Positions 54,841-64,000 of a stretch of DNA of 64,000 bases are shown piece after piece. The stretch is from Antitrichia curtipendula (lineage: Eukaryota > Streptophyta > Bryopsida > Hypnales > Leucodontaceae). The position numbers were made by a program, and so were the translations under genes. The stretch spans positions 24,676,001 through 24,740,000 of the forward strand of contig OX579639.1 in the NCBI GenBank assembly GCA_951230915.1, read 5' to 3'. The notes under the pieces were generated by a model. It searched no databases, was not told the DNA's origin, and saw only the letters and a program-made list of their open reading frames with translations. Numbering within the stretch: the stretch's first letter is position 1; each line of letters begins with the position of its first letter.

Positions 54841-57017
54841 TTGGGATTAGCTAAACTTCATTAAATGCAAAGGAACCTACATATCTTGGAAGCTAAACTC
54901 TAGAGGTTTCCACAAAGGCCTTGGAAACTAGACTTTGGAACTAAACACGGGGGAAGTGCAAAGCTTCGCCGTTAAGTTGGTTTTAACACCAACTTTAGGA
55001 CTTCTTGACACCTCGGGGGTTCAAAGCTCCGCCGTTTACACTTTTAACACATGCTTTAGGACTTCAACTTTGTCACTAGTTCAAAGCTTTGCCGTTTCTA
55101 AAGGGGGTCCACACAATGGGAGAGACTTTAGAAGAGGGAAAAAACTAAACTCTTAAAGAATAACACACACATGGTCAAAGCTTCGCCGTCCCGGAGGGGG
55201 GTCCACTAAACAAGGGGAAGATTAGAAGAGGGTTGGGATAACTTTAGAAAACATGCACAAAAGAGGTTCAAAGCTTCGCCGTCCCGGAGGGGGGTCCACT
55301 CAATAAAGAGAAGGTTAGAAGAGGGTGTAAGAAAAACACAAAGACAAAACACACAAGTTAGACTACGTGGCAACACAAAGCTCACACGCTAAAGGCCCCC
55401 CAAAGCGGCATCGCCAAGGTACAGTAGGGGGTGACTTTAGGATTAGTGCAAGATACAAAGAAGACTCTTAAAACTTCACAAGTTAGACCACAACACATAC
55501 AAGAGAGAGAGAGGCTCTCCACTTACAACAAGGTACCAAAAACTTCACAAAAGAGTACACAAAGCAAGGTAAAAGGACCCCCAAGGACCTTCAAAGCTTG
55601 AAAATAAGCTACAATGGAGCCAAAAGTGCTCCAAAAACACCGTAGAGGTTTCTTGGCTAAAATGCCAAAAATCCCAACATAAGTTGGACCCACGGACCCA
55701 AAACAAGAATTGGGGGTGTTCTTGAGAGAAAAATGGGGACCTTAAATAGGTTTCCAAGGCCCCATCCCTTCCTCAAGAGTTCTAAAGTAACCTTATCAAC
55801 TTGGATTTTCATCCTCATCTTCAAAGATTTTCATCCTAATTCTTAAAAAACTACTTTTACCTATCTACGCTGGACCAACCTCCTAACTTTTGGAGATTAA
55901 CTCCAATCGTCAAACGGATTGCGCCATTGGCCCCAGATCGCTGTGTTTAGTCCAAGATCCCCTTCCCCCCCGTGCCGAGGACAAAAAACCATCGTAGGCT
56001 AATTTAGTTTAAAAACTAAACCGTGGTAAAATCCTAGATCTTGGGGGTCTCGTATTTTGAGAAATGTAAATAGCTTAGGGTCTCCGGTAGGTGTGAGGGA
56101 GTCGGAAAAGACTCTTGGTTGACTTCGTTTTGCCATCGTATGGTCCCGGAATGCCGGTCAACGCGGTGGGGACCCCGCCACGTGATTAATTCTCGAGGAA
56201 TCTCGTTGGTTCGGGTACTTGCTGCTATCGGAATGTTGCGAAACTTCACGGAGCGCATTATTAACATAAGAAAAGCTAGCCTAATTTTTAGTGAGATTTT
56301 CTGGCAACCTGGGTAATTTCCATGAAATTCCCGTTGGAGGTTACCAAGGTTGACCACCCACAAAAGATTCTTCTGCAAGTCGGAAGATGACGGGATTTTT
56401 CACATGACCTCTCATGGGGTCACATGAAAGATGTGCAGGTGCGTTCCCATACTTGGCACAATTGGTCAGTGGAGATGAATTGGCCATCTCCTTGAATTAT
56501 CGATGGTGCGGGAATCTTTTGCAGATAACGGAATCTTGGCGAATTGATTTCGTCGTTGGACTCCTGGCATGGGATTTATCCTAGGATACCATCCTTGGGC
56601 TGTAGATTCTTCTACGGACCTGGTCTTGCGTCAGTGGCTCTTGCATGCTAACAATTGGGGTTTGGGGAATTTTTAAACCTAACTTTAGGACCCAACTTAG
56701 TGGCCTCGATGTGGATCCCTCGGACCGACTTAGCTATGAATTGCCACATTCATGATGGGATTTAGCCCTTTTGGGCCTATATGACTTGAATCCTACAAAC
56801 CTAACCGTTTCGTTCTTTCTACTTATTTTTTAGGCCAGGTTTGGTGGGATTCTAAGTCTAAACACAAATCAAGACCAAATACTATAATGGGTATGTTACA
56901 ACCCTATTTTGGTTTGACACTCTTTTTATGGCTTTTTGTATATTTTTCTTAACTTTAAATTGCAAATTTCCAAAAAAATAATTCTACGAGTCCCAAGTGA
57001 CAAATTGGGAGCTCACA

Positions 57018-57160
57018 AGTGGGTAAGACTACTTTTTGTTTTTTGAATGTGTAAAGCACTTGTCACAATTTCAGATAGGGGGCCAGTTGGTTGTTATAAC
57101 TTTCCTGCCTCCAAAGTTCACTAAACAACACCAAGCCATGTATATCTCATAGCCGCTCGA
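57018..57160 (+). repeat. Repeat R1, left fragment of a split copy
   Basis: Matches 16264-16405 (for example CACTTGTCACA, a TTGTTATAACTTTC-like word and CACCAAGCCATGTATAT). The next part of R1 resumes only at 61144. Confidence 0.7.
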
Positions 57161-57480
57161 GCAAATTCAATAGGAATCGAACTTGGACCACCTCAGTAAG
57201 ATACGTTCAGCTCATGACTTGGTATTCAGTAAGGACCATTCATCGCATTTATATGGGAAACGGCTACTACCACCCTAATCAATAATGTATGCAAGACACC
57301 CAAATTACATGCAACTGTCATTTTAATGGAAATCATAATCCTAAACCCAAAACTAAGCTCCCACAACTACAACGTACCAAAACTTTAATTCAATTTTTGG
57401 AGCACAGAAATGGACAATATTATTTTGGGAGGTCCTCAATCTCCCAAAATAATGAATATGATGTTCATCCGGTCAAGCAG
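57160..57480 (+). repeat. Retroelement-derived repeat R2, copy 2, with hairpin
   Basis: Resembles 21620-21960. It contains the hairpin TATTTTGGGAG (57421-57431), 9-base loop, CTCCCAAAATA (57441-57451), which covaries with the hairpin at 21895-21925. Confidence 0.55.
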
Positions 57481-57570
57481 ATTAATCTTTATCTACTCCC
57501 CTCCTTCCCGCGACTGGGTCTAGGTTTGAGTGGAAGTTCCTTCCTGTGTCGGAACACTCTGTCTGTTCCC

Positions 57571-58948
57571 CTAGTTCTGGACCGGAGAGTAACTCTTCTG
57601 TGTCAACCACTCTCGTTGTACATGTGGTTTCAGGAGGAATACCAATCCTCCTGGTTGTGACAGGACCGGAATCCCCACCACTGACTTTAGCGGAGTCTGG
57701 AGATACGGACTGGTGATGAGGTCCGCTTCTGGAAAGGACGAAAAGTCCATTGCCCTATCTGGATCGATCCGTGTCACCAAGGCTTGCATTTCCTTGAGCA
57801 CCTTCTCCATCCGCGCCTCAAAGTCCATCAAGATCATGAGTCATGACAACTTTTGATCCGGCTACGTGTCCACCGGACACCAGATGTATATTGTAGAGCC
57901 TTGCCTTATTCACCACGTCTGCCGGCTGGTCAATCAATGCCTGGAGATTTTGGACCAGTTGCATGGCATCCCTCTCATTCTTCTATGTCGCCTTGCACTC
58001 CCCTTGCACCCAATTCATCCGGCTTTCCGCCTCCTCCCGGCTTTTTTCCAAAGCCCGGATTTGCTCATCCTTTTGCTGGATGACTTTCGGATTCGGCCTC
58101 CGCTTGATTTTTTCAAGTATTTCTCCAGGTGGCACCTTCAGTTTGGCCGCAATTTTGTCCATAAATTCAATGGCCTTCTGGTATAAGTTCCGGGCTTGGT
58201 GCATTCAGTCAAACCCAATGTCGAAGAACTCCTTGAGCACTGGCTTTTCTTCTTCCGGAACTGGGTTGAATTCACCCAGATCCATCTCGAGCTGTTTTCC
58301 TCGTGAAGCCAGGTCCGTTGATTTGTGCCTAGACTTCTTTTGCTCCAAGGGCTCTTCCTTCAGATCCTCCTCTTCTTCGGAAACCGGGTCGTCTTACTCC
58401 AATTCATCTGTGAGCCCGTATTTGAGCAACACCAATCCGGTTTTATAAACTAAAACCTCGTCCTACGTCAGCACATCCCCATGGTGATATAGGTGGAACA
58501 AGTAGGGGGTGATAGGGTTGTACCTGCTCTTGGATACATGATCCGCGAGCTTTGTGACCACATGCGCTATGACCCGCCCCCAGTGTACTACCCTTTCCTC
58601 CATCGCCCCAAATATCGTGTTGGTGACCGTAACTATGATTCGGCTAGGCTTTTCCGGATACAGTATAGGGATTAGAAATTCTAACACCCTCCTATGACGC
58701 TCGTCTACGCAATCACTAATCACGTATCCTTCCTTCGTGTGAGGTGGGTTCCGGAACTTCCCGGTGGCGTACTTATCCGCCCGCGAGGCTAGTCCCTCTC
58801 TGAATTTTTGGAACGAGTAGACTTCCATCCATACGTCTTCCGTCCATCCCTTAGGTTGTCCTTGCACCGTCACCTTGTATTGGTTTGAAGTCCCGTTGAT
58901 AAATTCCTGAATCAACTCTTTCCCTCTCAGGTTCCACGGCCTCTCCCA
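57571..58948 (-). pseudogene. Gag-like retroelement polyprotein, decayed minus-strand copy
   Basis: On the minus strand, a broken frame from ~58948 reads RPWNLRGKELIQEF, then VYSFQKFREGLASRADKYATG, YVISDC, LEFLIPILYPEKPSRI and PITPYLFHLY, with stops and shifts in the rest. The C-terminal part has coiled-coil-like sequence and DVVNKARLYN. The same order and motifs occur in the plus-strand copy at 62338-63737, so this is a real protein family. I call it gag-like from its retroelement setting, helical make-up and lack of enzyme motifs; I do not recognise a named domain. Confidence 0.5.
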
Positions 58949-59499
58949 TTATCCGGCACACCCTAATCAATTTAGGTCCTGCTCCAACTCCTAATGAGCG
59001 GTAGTGTCAGTTGGTATGGTCGGACTGACCATCCGGGCGACGACCGACGCTTTAACGGATTTTGGTCCGCTACTTTTTGCCATGTCTGCACCGACAGACT
59101 AAACCCTAATCTGGCCTCACCTCTCACTATCCGTAAACGCACTCTCACCAGACTTTCTCTCAACTATCTGCGCGTGAAGGAGTTCAGGAAACTCAAAAAG
59201 TAAAGAAAGATGGGGCGGTGGTGGCTTTTAAGTAGCCAACGTGCCGCCGCCAGTTCTCGGATTAGAACAGGATTAGGGTTCCGTTCTTGAGGCGCGTCCG
59301 TTAGCCTCGTAGGCCGGATCCCTAGACCCTAGGCAACGGCGTTCCGGTTCATTTTTGGATACTATACCGTAGCCAGATCGGAAACCTGTTTCCGGATGAA
59401 GTTGTATTCCAAATTTGAGCTTCTCTGGAAGACAACCACCTTTTCTTAAACACAAAAACTTAAAATTTTCTAATCTATTACATCTATTCTACTCTATCT
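58949..59499. other. Non-coding stretch between gag-like pseudogene and RING-gene copy
   Basis: No gene. The 59200-59400 part is GC-richer. On the minus strand it is downstream of the truncated RING copy and upstream of the gag-like frame. Confidence 0.4.
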
Positions 59500-61145
59500 A
59501 TGCGGATATTGAATTTTTGTGTTGTGACAATGGTTTCAAAGACGTGGTGAAATCCAAAAAAGACATGGCACCAAACACCAACTCAAGCCCGAATTTGGTG
59601 AATTCCTTAGCAACTTTCATAAGTTTGGAGGCAATTCTAGCTACAAATCTAGCTGTAACCGACAATCTCTTTGAGATTTCCACAAATTAGGCCATTCATC
59701 ACTATATTTGGTGAAGAGATTACTCGGGCCGGCCTCGTTTGCGGTTTCACTCGAGTCCGCCTTGTTTATGGGATTACTAGGATACGCCTCGTTTATCTTG
59801 ATTACTTGGTCTAATTGAAGTTTCATGTCTTGTTGTTGTGCCCTAAACAAAAAAGAAGCTTCCAACAAGCTTTCCAGTTCACTCGCATTTGGCAAATGAC
59901 GAAGACCCTCCAATTGTGCCATATTTTGAGTTGACAAATGCGGATAGCTCTTATCCAAGGGGTTGTCATCAATGGATACATTTTGCACCATGCCATCGAG
60001 TTGCTTTCTATTTTTTGGCGACACCTGCCCCTCAACTCTTCCACTCAATACGGGGCCTAATACAGGGCTCAATACGGGGTTCAATATGGGGCTCGGTGTG
60101 GTTGGCAAGTCTTGATTGGAAGGTAATTGTGTCATAAAGTCTATACTATTGCTGTCTATGAGATGATCAATTGATGCAATGGCCCTTGCCATTTGTTCGG
60201 GAGCAATTTCTTCCCAACATTTTTGTGGCATAGATGGGGCCACCGGTTCTTCAAAAATGATCCGCATGTTTGGAGCACCACTTTGTTCATCCACGGTTGT
60301 AAAACTGGGTGTGCATATCAAATCCGCCCGAGGAGTTAAAAACACCTCTCCGTCAACATCTTCCACCACGACATTTGTCATTGTAGTTGGGATCTTTGTA
60401 GAATCCAAATGTACTCCAATATTTCCCCCCTCCATGATCTCTTTTTTATATTGCATTATACCATCTTTTCGTCGCTTCTGTAACTTTGGTGCCTCACTTG
60501 GACTTGCTTTTGGATCATACAAATCAGAAATATCTTTTTGCCCTTCTCTAAGCAAAAGTTGAGTCGCAATTGGCATTGGAAATGTGCTCCAATCCACCTT
60601 CTGAGCCAATACGAGCTCAGCATACACCATGGAGGCCACGCTGTAGTTTATGTATCCTTTATTCATTGAATTGTCTCCTAAGACGGCCCGCCAAACCTCA
60701 AGCGATCGATGGACAAAATGCCTAGTGTTGCAATTCGATGGCTTGCACCTAAGACCCTGTGTGTGAATAGTGTGGGCCTTACGAGGCCACAACTTGTCGA
60801 TGTGGTACATTTTCACATATTTTCTGCACATTTTGGAGGTCCAATAATTTGCTTCCTCCTTCTCCCATCCACTCTCCGCCTTGATACTTGGATCATCTAA
60901 AATCTCAAAGTGAAGCTCGTGGGTAGCTCCCTTTGGTTTTGCCTTCCCGCGGTTGCTACCTCTTGAAGCCATCGCTACAGTATCCTCGCCTGTACCTTCC
61001 GTCTTCATGACTGTCGACAAGTGATATTAAAATAATTGGCCCCAACTCTCCACCATGTAAGAGCAACTAGCATAGTAAAGCAACAGTTGCACTTCCGACA
61101 CGGATTTAAGCTCTAAAGGAGAGAAGAAGTGAGGAAGAATGGAAG
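59500..61145 (-). pseudogene. Truncated copy of the giant hAT's RING cargo gene
   Basis: On the minus strand, similarity to 23247-24880 starts in the 5' leader (CTCACTTCTTCTCTCC words) and runs through ATG 61008 (reading MKTEGTGEDTVAMASRG) to about residue 500. A frameshift lies at about 59680 (the end of the first frame overlaps the continuation SKRLSVTARFVARIA in another frame), and the copy stops before the coiled coil and RING finger. The GTCCG array and TATA box are missing. The CC..C..HFVH segment of the N-terminal domain is kept as CKPSNCNTRHFVHRS. Start near a transcription start, together with the retroelement setting, suggests a retrocopy or capture; a simple deletion derivative is also possible. 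Confidence 0.8.
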
Positions 61146-61647
61146 TTAGCACTTGGAGCTCTAGACTTATTTTTTGCAATTTATTGTTAGTTTTTAGTGT
61201 CAATTCATATAAAATAGCATGAACAAGTCAGTTGAGAGGGGTTTGATAAAAGTCCTTGCCATATTAGTGAGGAGTCTTTCTAAAATCATGGAAAGCACAA
61301 AATACTCTGTTTTTCCAAGTTTAGGTCGTAGTTTAGAGCCTTATATTCTAGATTAGCGGTTTCGAGAGATGTGAGGATGTGCGAGTTAGCCAATTATAGT
61401 GTCTAATCCATGTAAAACTTGACATGTAGAGTGCATGTGACAGCATGGCTAAACTACAAGAGTTTATATCCAAGTTTAGAAGTATCTAGATCCAATTCAT
61501 GTAGAATATGGACTAGTTACGTGAAGACCTGCAAATGTTGGAGAATATAAATTAGAATGCAAAATAGAAGGAGGGCGAGGTGATTGGAGCTTACAAAAAG
61601 GTGTTTTTAAGGTAAAAGCATGCCAAGAGATCAACAGCGGAGCTAAT
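61144..61647 (+). repeat. Repeat R1, right fragment of a split copy
   Basis: Matches 16421-16945 (GTTAGCACTTG at the start, GATCAACAGCGGAGCTAAT at the end) with scattered substitutions. It abuts the RING-gene copy directly. Confidence 0.75.
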
Positions 61648-62337
61648 TGTCGTAGACCAAAATATGAGGATAAGCCTAGTTACGTAGGAAGTTGGAAGGA
61701 TCATTTAATATTGGTACATTTTTTTTGTTTTTAGAAGTCTAAATAGAGGATCTTATTGAAGTTAAGGTTCCCTACAATAGAAGTAGTGTGAGATAGTTAA
61801 TTAGATTAAGAAGCAGTTAAAGGTTTTTGTGATTACTGGAAACCGGAACCGGATCCGGATCCAGATCCGATTAACTAGTCGAGGATCGCTTAGTATATCG
61901 GAATCCGGTATCAACGCCTACCGGATTGTACTGGAAGATCTGTTGGAGGATAACAAGACCATCCAGGCAGTCAACGGCTCTATCAGACTTTCAAGATAGC
62001 CGTTCAACGGTCAGAGTGTTCTACAACCATTGCGGAAACGGCTACCCTAACCGACTACATGCAGGTCATGCAGCTTTTGAGGCTTGGCTGAGGATCAGTT
62101 CCTCCCACTTGCCATTCTCATTTAGAGGTTGTTTAGAATCCTCTAAGCACAAATTACATTCCTAATAGCACTTAGGAAAGGAGAGGAAGAGAGGAACTGA
62201 GTTTCCGATTCCGGTCAAGGCAAGAGGATCGGTGCAAAAAAAACTTTTTATAGATTCCTTCAAGCTCCATGATCGGTATTTCAGAGGGATTGTGTGAAGA
62301 CTGTTATCTGAGAGGAAGAACAGAGCCGTAGAAAAAG
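61648..62337. other. Leader-like non-coding stretch before the plus-strand gag-like gene
   Basis: No supportable gene. It contains CCGGAACCGGATCCGGATCC-type short repeats at about 61845-61870. Its position between R1 and the gag-like frame would suit a retroelement leader; no clear primer-binding site was recognised. Confidence 0.4.
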
Positions 62338-63737
62338 ATGGTGAAGGCAGAAGGAAGTGGAGCTACACAGATCTAGGTGAAAATTGTCAGCCTGGTTATC
62401 CCGAAGGACGAGGAAGGGCAGAAACAATTGGAGGAGGATCTAAGGCAGATCTGATGTATGGAGGTCCTGCGCCGACCATGGAGCTTGAAGGATGAAGAGA
62501 TGATCCAGGAGCTGATGCGGGAGCAGTCAAATGAGTGGGACGAGACAAATCGTGCACTTCCAGGCAAATGGACTCTCAAAACCTGGAAGAGGGTTTACGA
62601 CTTTTCACGCGAAAGAGAAGGGATGGCATCCCGGACTGATAAGTTTGCGGAAGGTAAGTTCACTAATCCTCTCCATTCTAAAGATGGCTACGCAGTAGTA
62701 GATTGTAGAATGGAAAGACATAGAAGATTGTTGGAGTTTCTTGTCCCAATCAGGCAATCATGTATCCGGAAAGACCAAACCGGATTACAGTGACTTGGGC
62801 AAACACCTTCTTTAAAGACCTAAGTGGAGAGAGGAAAATATTCTAGGGAATTATATTGAGGGACTTAGTAGGGAAGATGGTTTCCTCACTAGAGAATACC
62901 AAAGCAACACCCATAGGCCCTTTCCTCTTTCACCTCTATGATTACTTAGGGACTCTGAGAGGTTATGAGAGGACCGCATAGAAGGCAACAGCCACTCTCC
63001 TTAAACTCAACAACATTCCACCACGAGAGCAAAAGAGTGAGGAGAGGAAGAGAATAAAGGATGAAGGATCCGGGAGGGTCTTATCAGAGCTTAGGAAGGG
63101 CTCATCAGAAAAGAGGAAAGGAGATGAGAAACTTACACAATCCGGTAAGAAAAAAGGACCCTACCAAAAGAGGAATGAGTCCCCGGAACCGGAAGTAGAC
63201 AGAACAGATCCACTGGGGAGGGTCATTGAGGACTTGAGAAAGATTAGGGAGGAGTCAGACATCAAGAGAAGGTCAGTCCGAAACATCTGCGATCTGTTAA
63301 GAGGTATTGACGTGTTTGACCTCACGGAGAAAGTACAGGATCTGATCCGAGATAGTGATTCCCAGAAGTGGAAGAATCGAATTAAGGAACTGATAGAGAG
63401 GAACCCAGAGCTCCAAAGACAATTGGAACAAAGTAAAGAGGGCAGTAGGGAGACAAGAAGATTGTCGGCAAAAGCCGAGGGTACGCTTAGGAGGATCCGG
63501 ATCTTCATCAAACATTCTGGGGACATAGTGAACAAGGCCAAGTTGTATGACGAAGAAATCCATGTGGTTGGATCGGAAGCAGCGGCAAAGGTAGTGATGG
63601 TGTTGGCTGAGTACTCGGAGGCAATGGAGAAGATCATGTACGAGTCCCAAGACGCCCTACATCAAGCAGGACAATATCCGTTTCCGGGAAAGAAAAGGAG
63701 GCCAAACCAAGACAGGAAGAGGTTTCAATTCAGCTGA
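62338..63737 (+). pseudogene. Gag-like retroelement polyprotein, plus-strand copy
   Basis: A frame from ATG 62338 carries early stops (TAG near 62374, TGA near 62452), then reads RRPWSLKDEEMIQEL, VYDFSREREGMASRTDKFAEG, YAVVDC and LEFLVPI. A frame change near 62750 continues with IMYPERPNRITVTWANTFF, a TAG where the family would have Trp-Gly, and PIGPFLFHLY. A third open segment, 63234-63737, is charged and helical (DVFDLTEKVQDLI, IKELIERNPELQRQLEQ) and has IVNKAKLYDEE, matching the minus-strand copy. Basic sequence continues in another frame toward the window edge. The protein family is unnamed to me. Confidence 0.55.
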
Positions 63738-64000
63738 CCTCACTTATGTCACCACCACCATCTAAGAAGCCAAAGAGTAAGCTGGCAAAGAGAAGACTCC
63801 AATCAAGGAGGTTTCTAAGTCGAAATCCGGAGCTGAGGAAGGTTCCACACATGGATCTGGGTTGAAGGAGCAATTCCGGAAGGCGGAATCTCAATTCCAG
63901 ACTCTATAGAGTAAGGGTTCCAAACCCTCTCCGCATACACCTGACACCACAAAGAAGAAGATCACTTCGAAGCGGGGCAGAAAAGCATCCTTGCGGAGTC
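63738..64000 (+). other. Basic coding-like sequence at the window edge
   Basis: A shifted frame after 63737 reads SPPPSKKPKSKLAKRRLQSRR and later KKKITSKRGRKA-like text, with stops between. It is probably the continuing, decayed C-terminal part of the gag-like protein, cut by the window end. Confidence 0.35.

Larger units (their letters stand above)
52930..57000 (-). mobile_element. Large non-coding LTR-retroelement derivative (minus orientation)
   Basis: An inverted relative of 16960-21590, sharing the blocks listed there. No long frame. It holds several short tandem arrays, including five GGCGAAGCTTTG-type words (minus strand) at about 54957, 55019, 55081, 55174 and 55269. The opposite orientations of the two copies mean they are separate insertions, not one element split by the DNA transposons between them. 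Confidence 0.65.

Noticed and set aside
16960..57000. One LTR element split by the DNA transposons between its halves
   Set aside because: The two flanking blocks are in opposite orientation and repeat the same parts, so they are two insertions and not two halves.

Overview
The window reads as transposon-dense, AT-rich nuclear DNA from a green-plant lineage. The grounds are a plant-style BED/DUF659/hATC hAT transposase, degenerate TTTAGGG-type telomere-like runs (33466-33530, 47744-47830), LTR-element debris and TATA-box promoters. Nothing looks bacterial and I see no single-copy host gene. I cannot name the species; a non-flowering land plant is only a guess.

The centrepiece is a nested giant DNA transposon at 22811-39113 (16,303 bp). 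It starts CAGGGTTGACA, ends with the exact inverse TGTCAACCCTG, and is flanked by the same 8-bp direct repeat GCTGTATG (22803-22810 and 39114-39121), the insertion signature of a hAT element. Inside are an apparently intact hAT transposase (27691-30060) plus cargo: a RING-H2/coiled-coil protein (23389-25974), a small protein (34342-34776), a divergent protein kinase (34787-35827) and, facing inward from the right end, a second protein (38497-37400) that shares the N-terminal domain of the RING protein. Five GC-rich arrays of GTCCG/CGGAC inverted half-sites (often GTCCG-N6-CGGAC) occupy both ends and three internal positions. Four of the five sit directly upstream of TATA boxes of cargo or transposase genes, so the same sites may serve both transposition and co-regulation.

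The giant hAT landed next to a palindromic site belonging to a second system. Two diverged copies of a large gene with DUF7869-like motifs (MDN..GDNKN, GHTHDDID), probably an RNase H-fold transposase, lie at 13003-15843 and 49660-52496. Both are decayed by premature stops, and one also by a frameshift. Each is preceded by its own array of 21-bp odd-centred palindromes. The first locus uses half-site TTCACCTCGA (88-bp tandem units at 11280-11800, then scattered sites). The second uses TTTAACTCGA (39193-39760 and 48794-49587, plus 22783-22803 on the other side of the hAT). The half-sites differ at only two of ten positions, which suggests protein and target site diverged together.

The remainder: 1-11270 is non-coding DNA with tandem repeats and a dispersed repeat family. 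16264-22680 and 52930-57000 hold large non-coding LTR-retroelement derivatives lying in opposite orientations. 57018-64000 is a retroelement patchwork with two decayed gag-like polyproteins (57571-58948 minus, 62338-63737 plus) and a 5'-complete, 3'-truncated copy of the RING cargo gene (61145-59500) that lacks the promoter array. Long AT-rich stretches (4000-8400, 31500-33680, 35830-37390, 40800-47700) hold no gene I can support.
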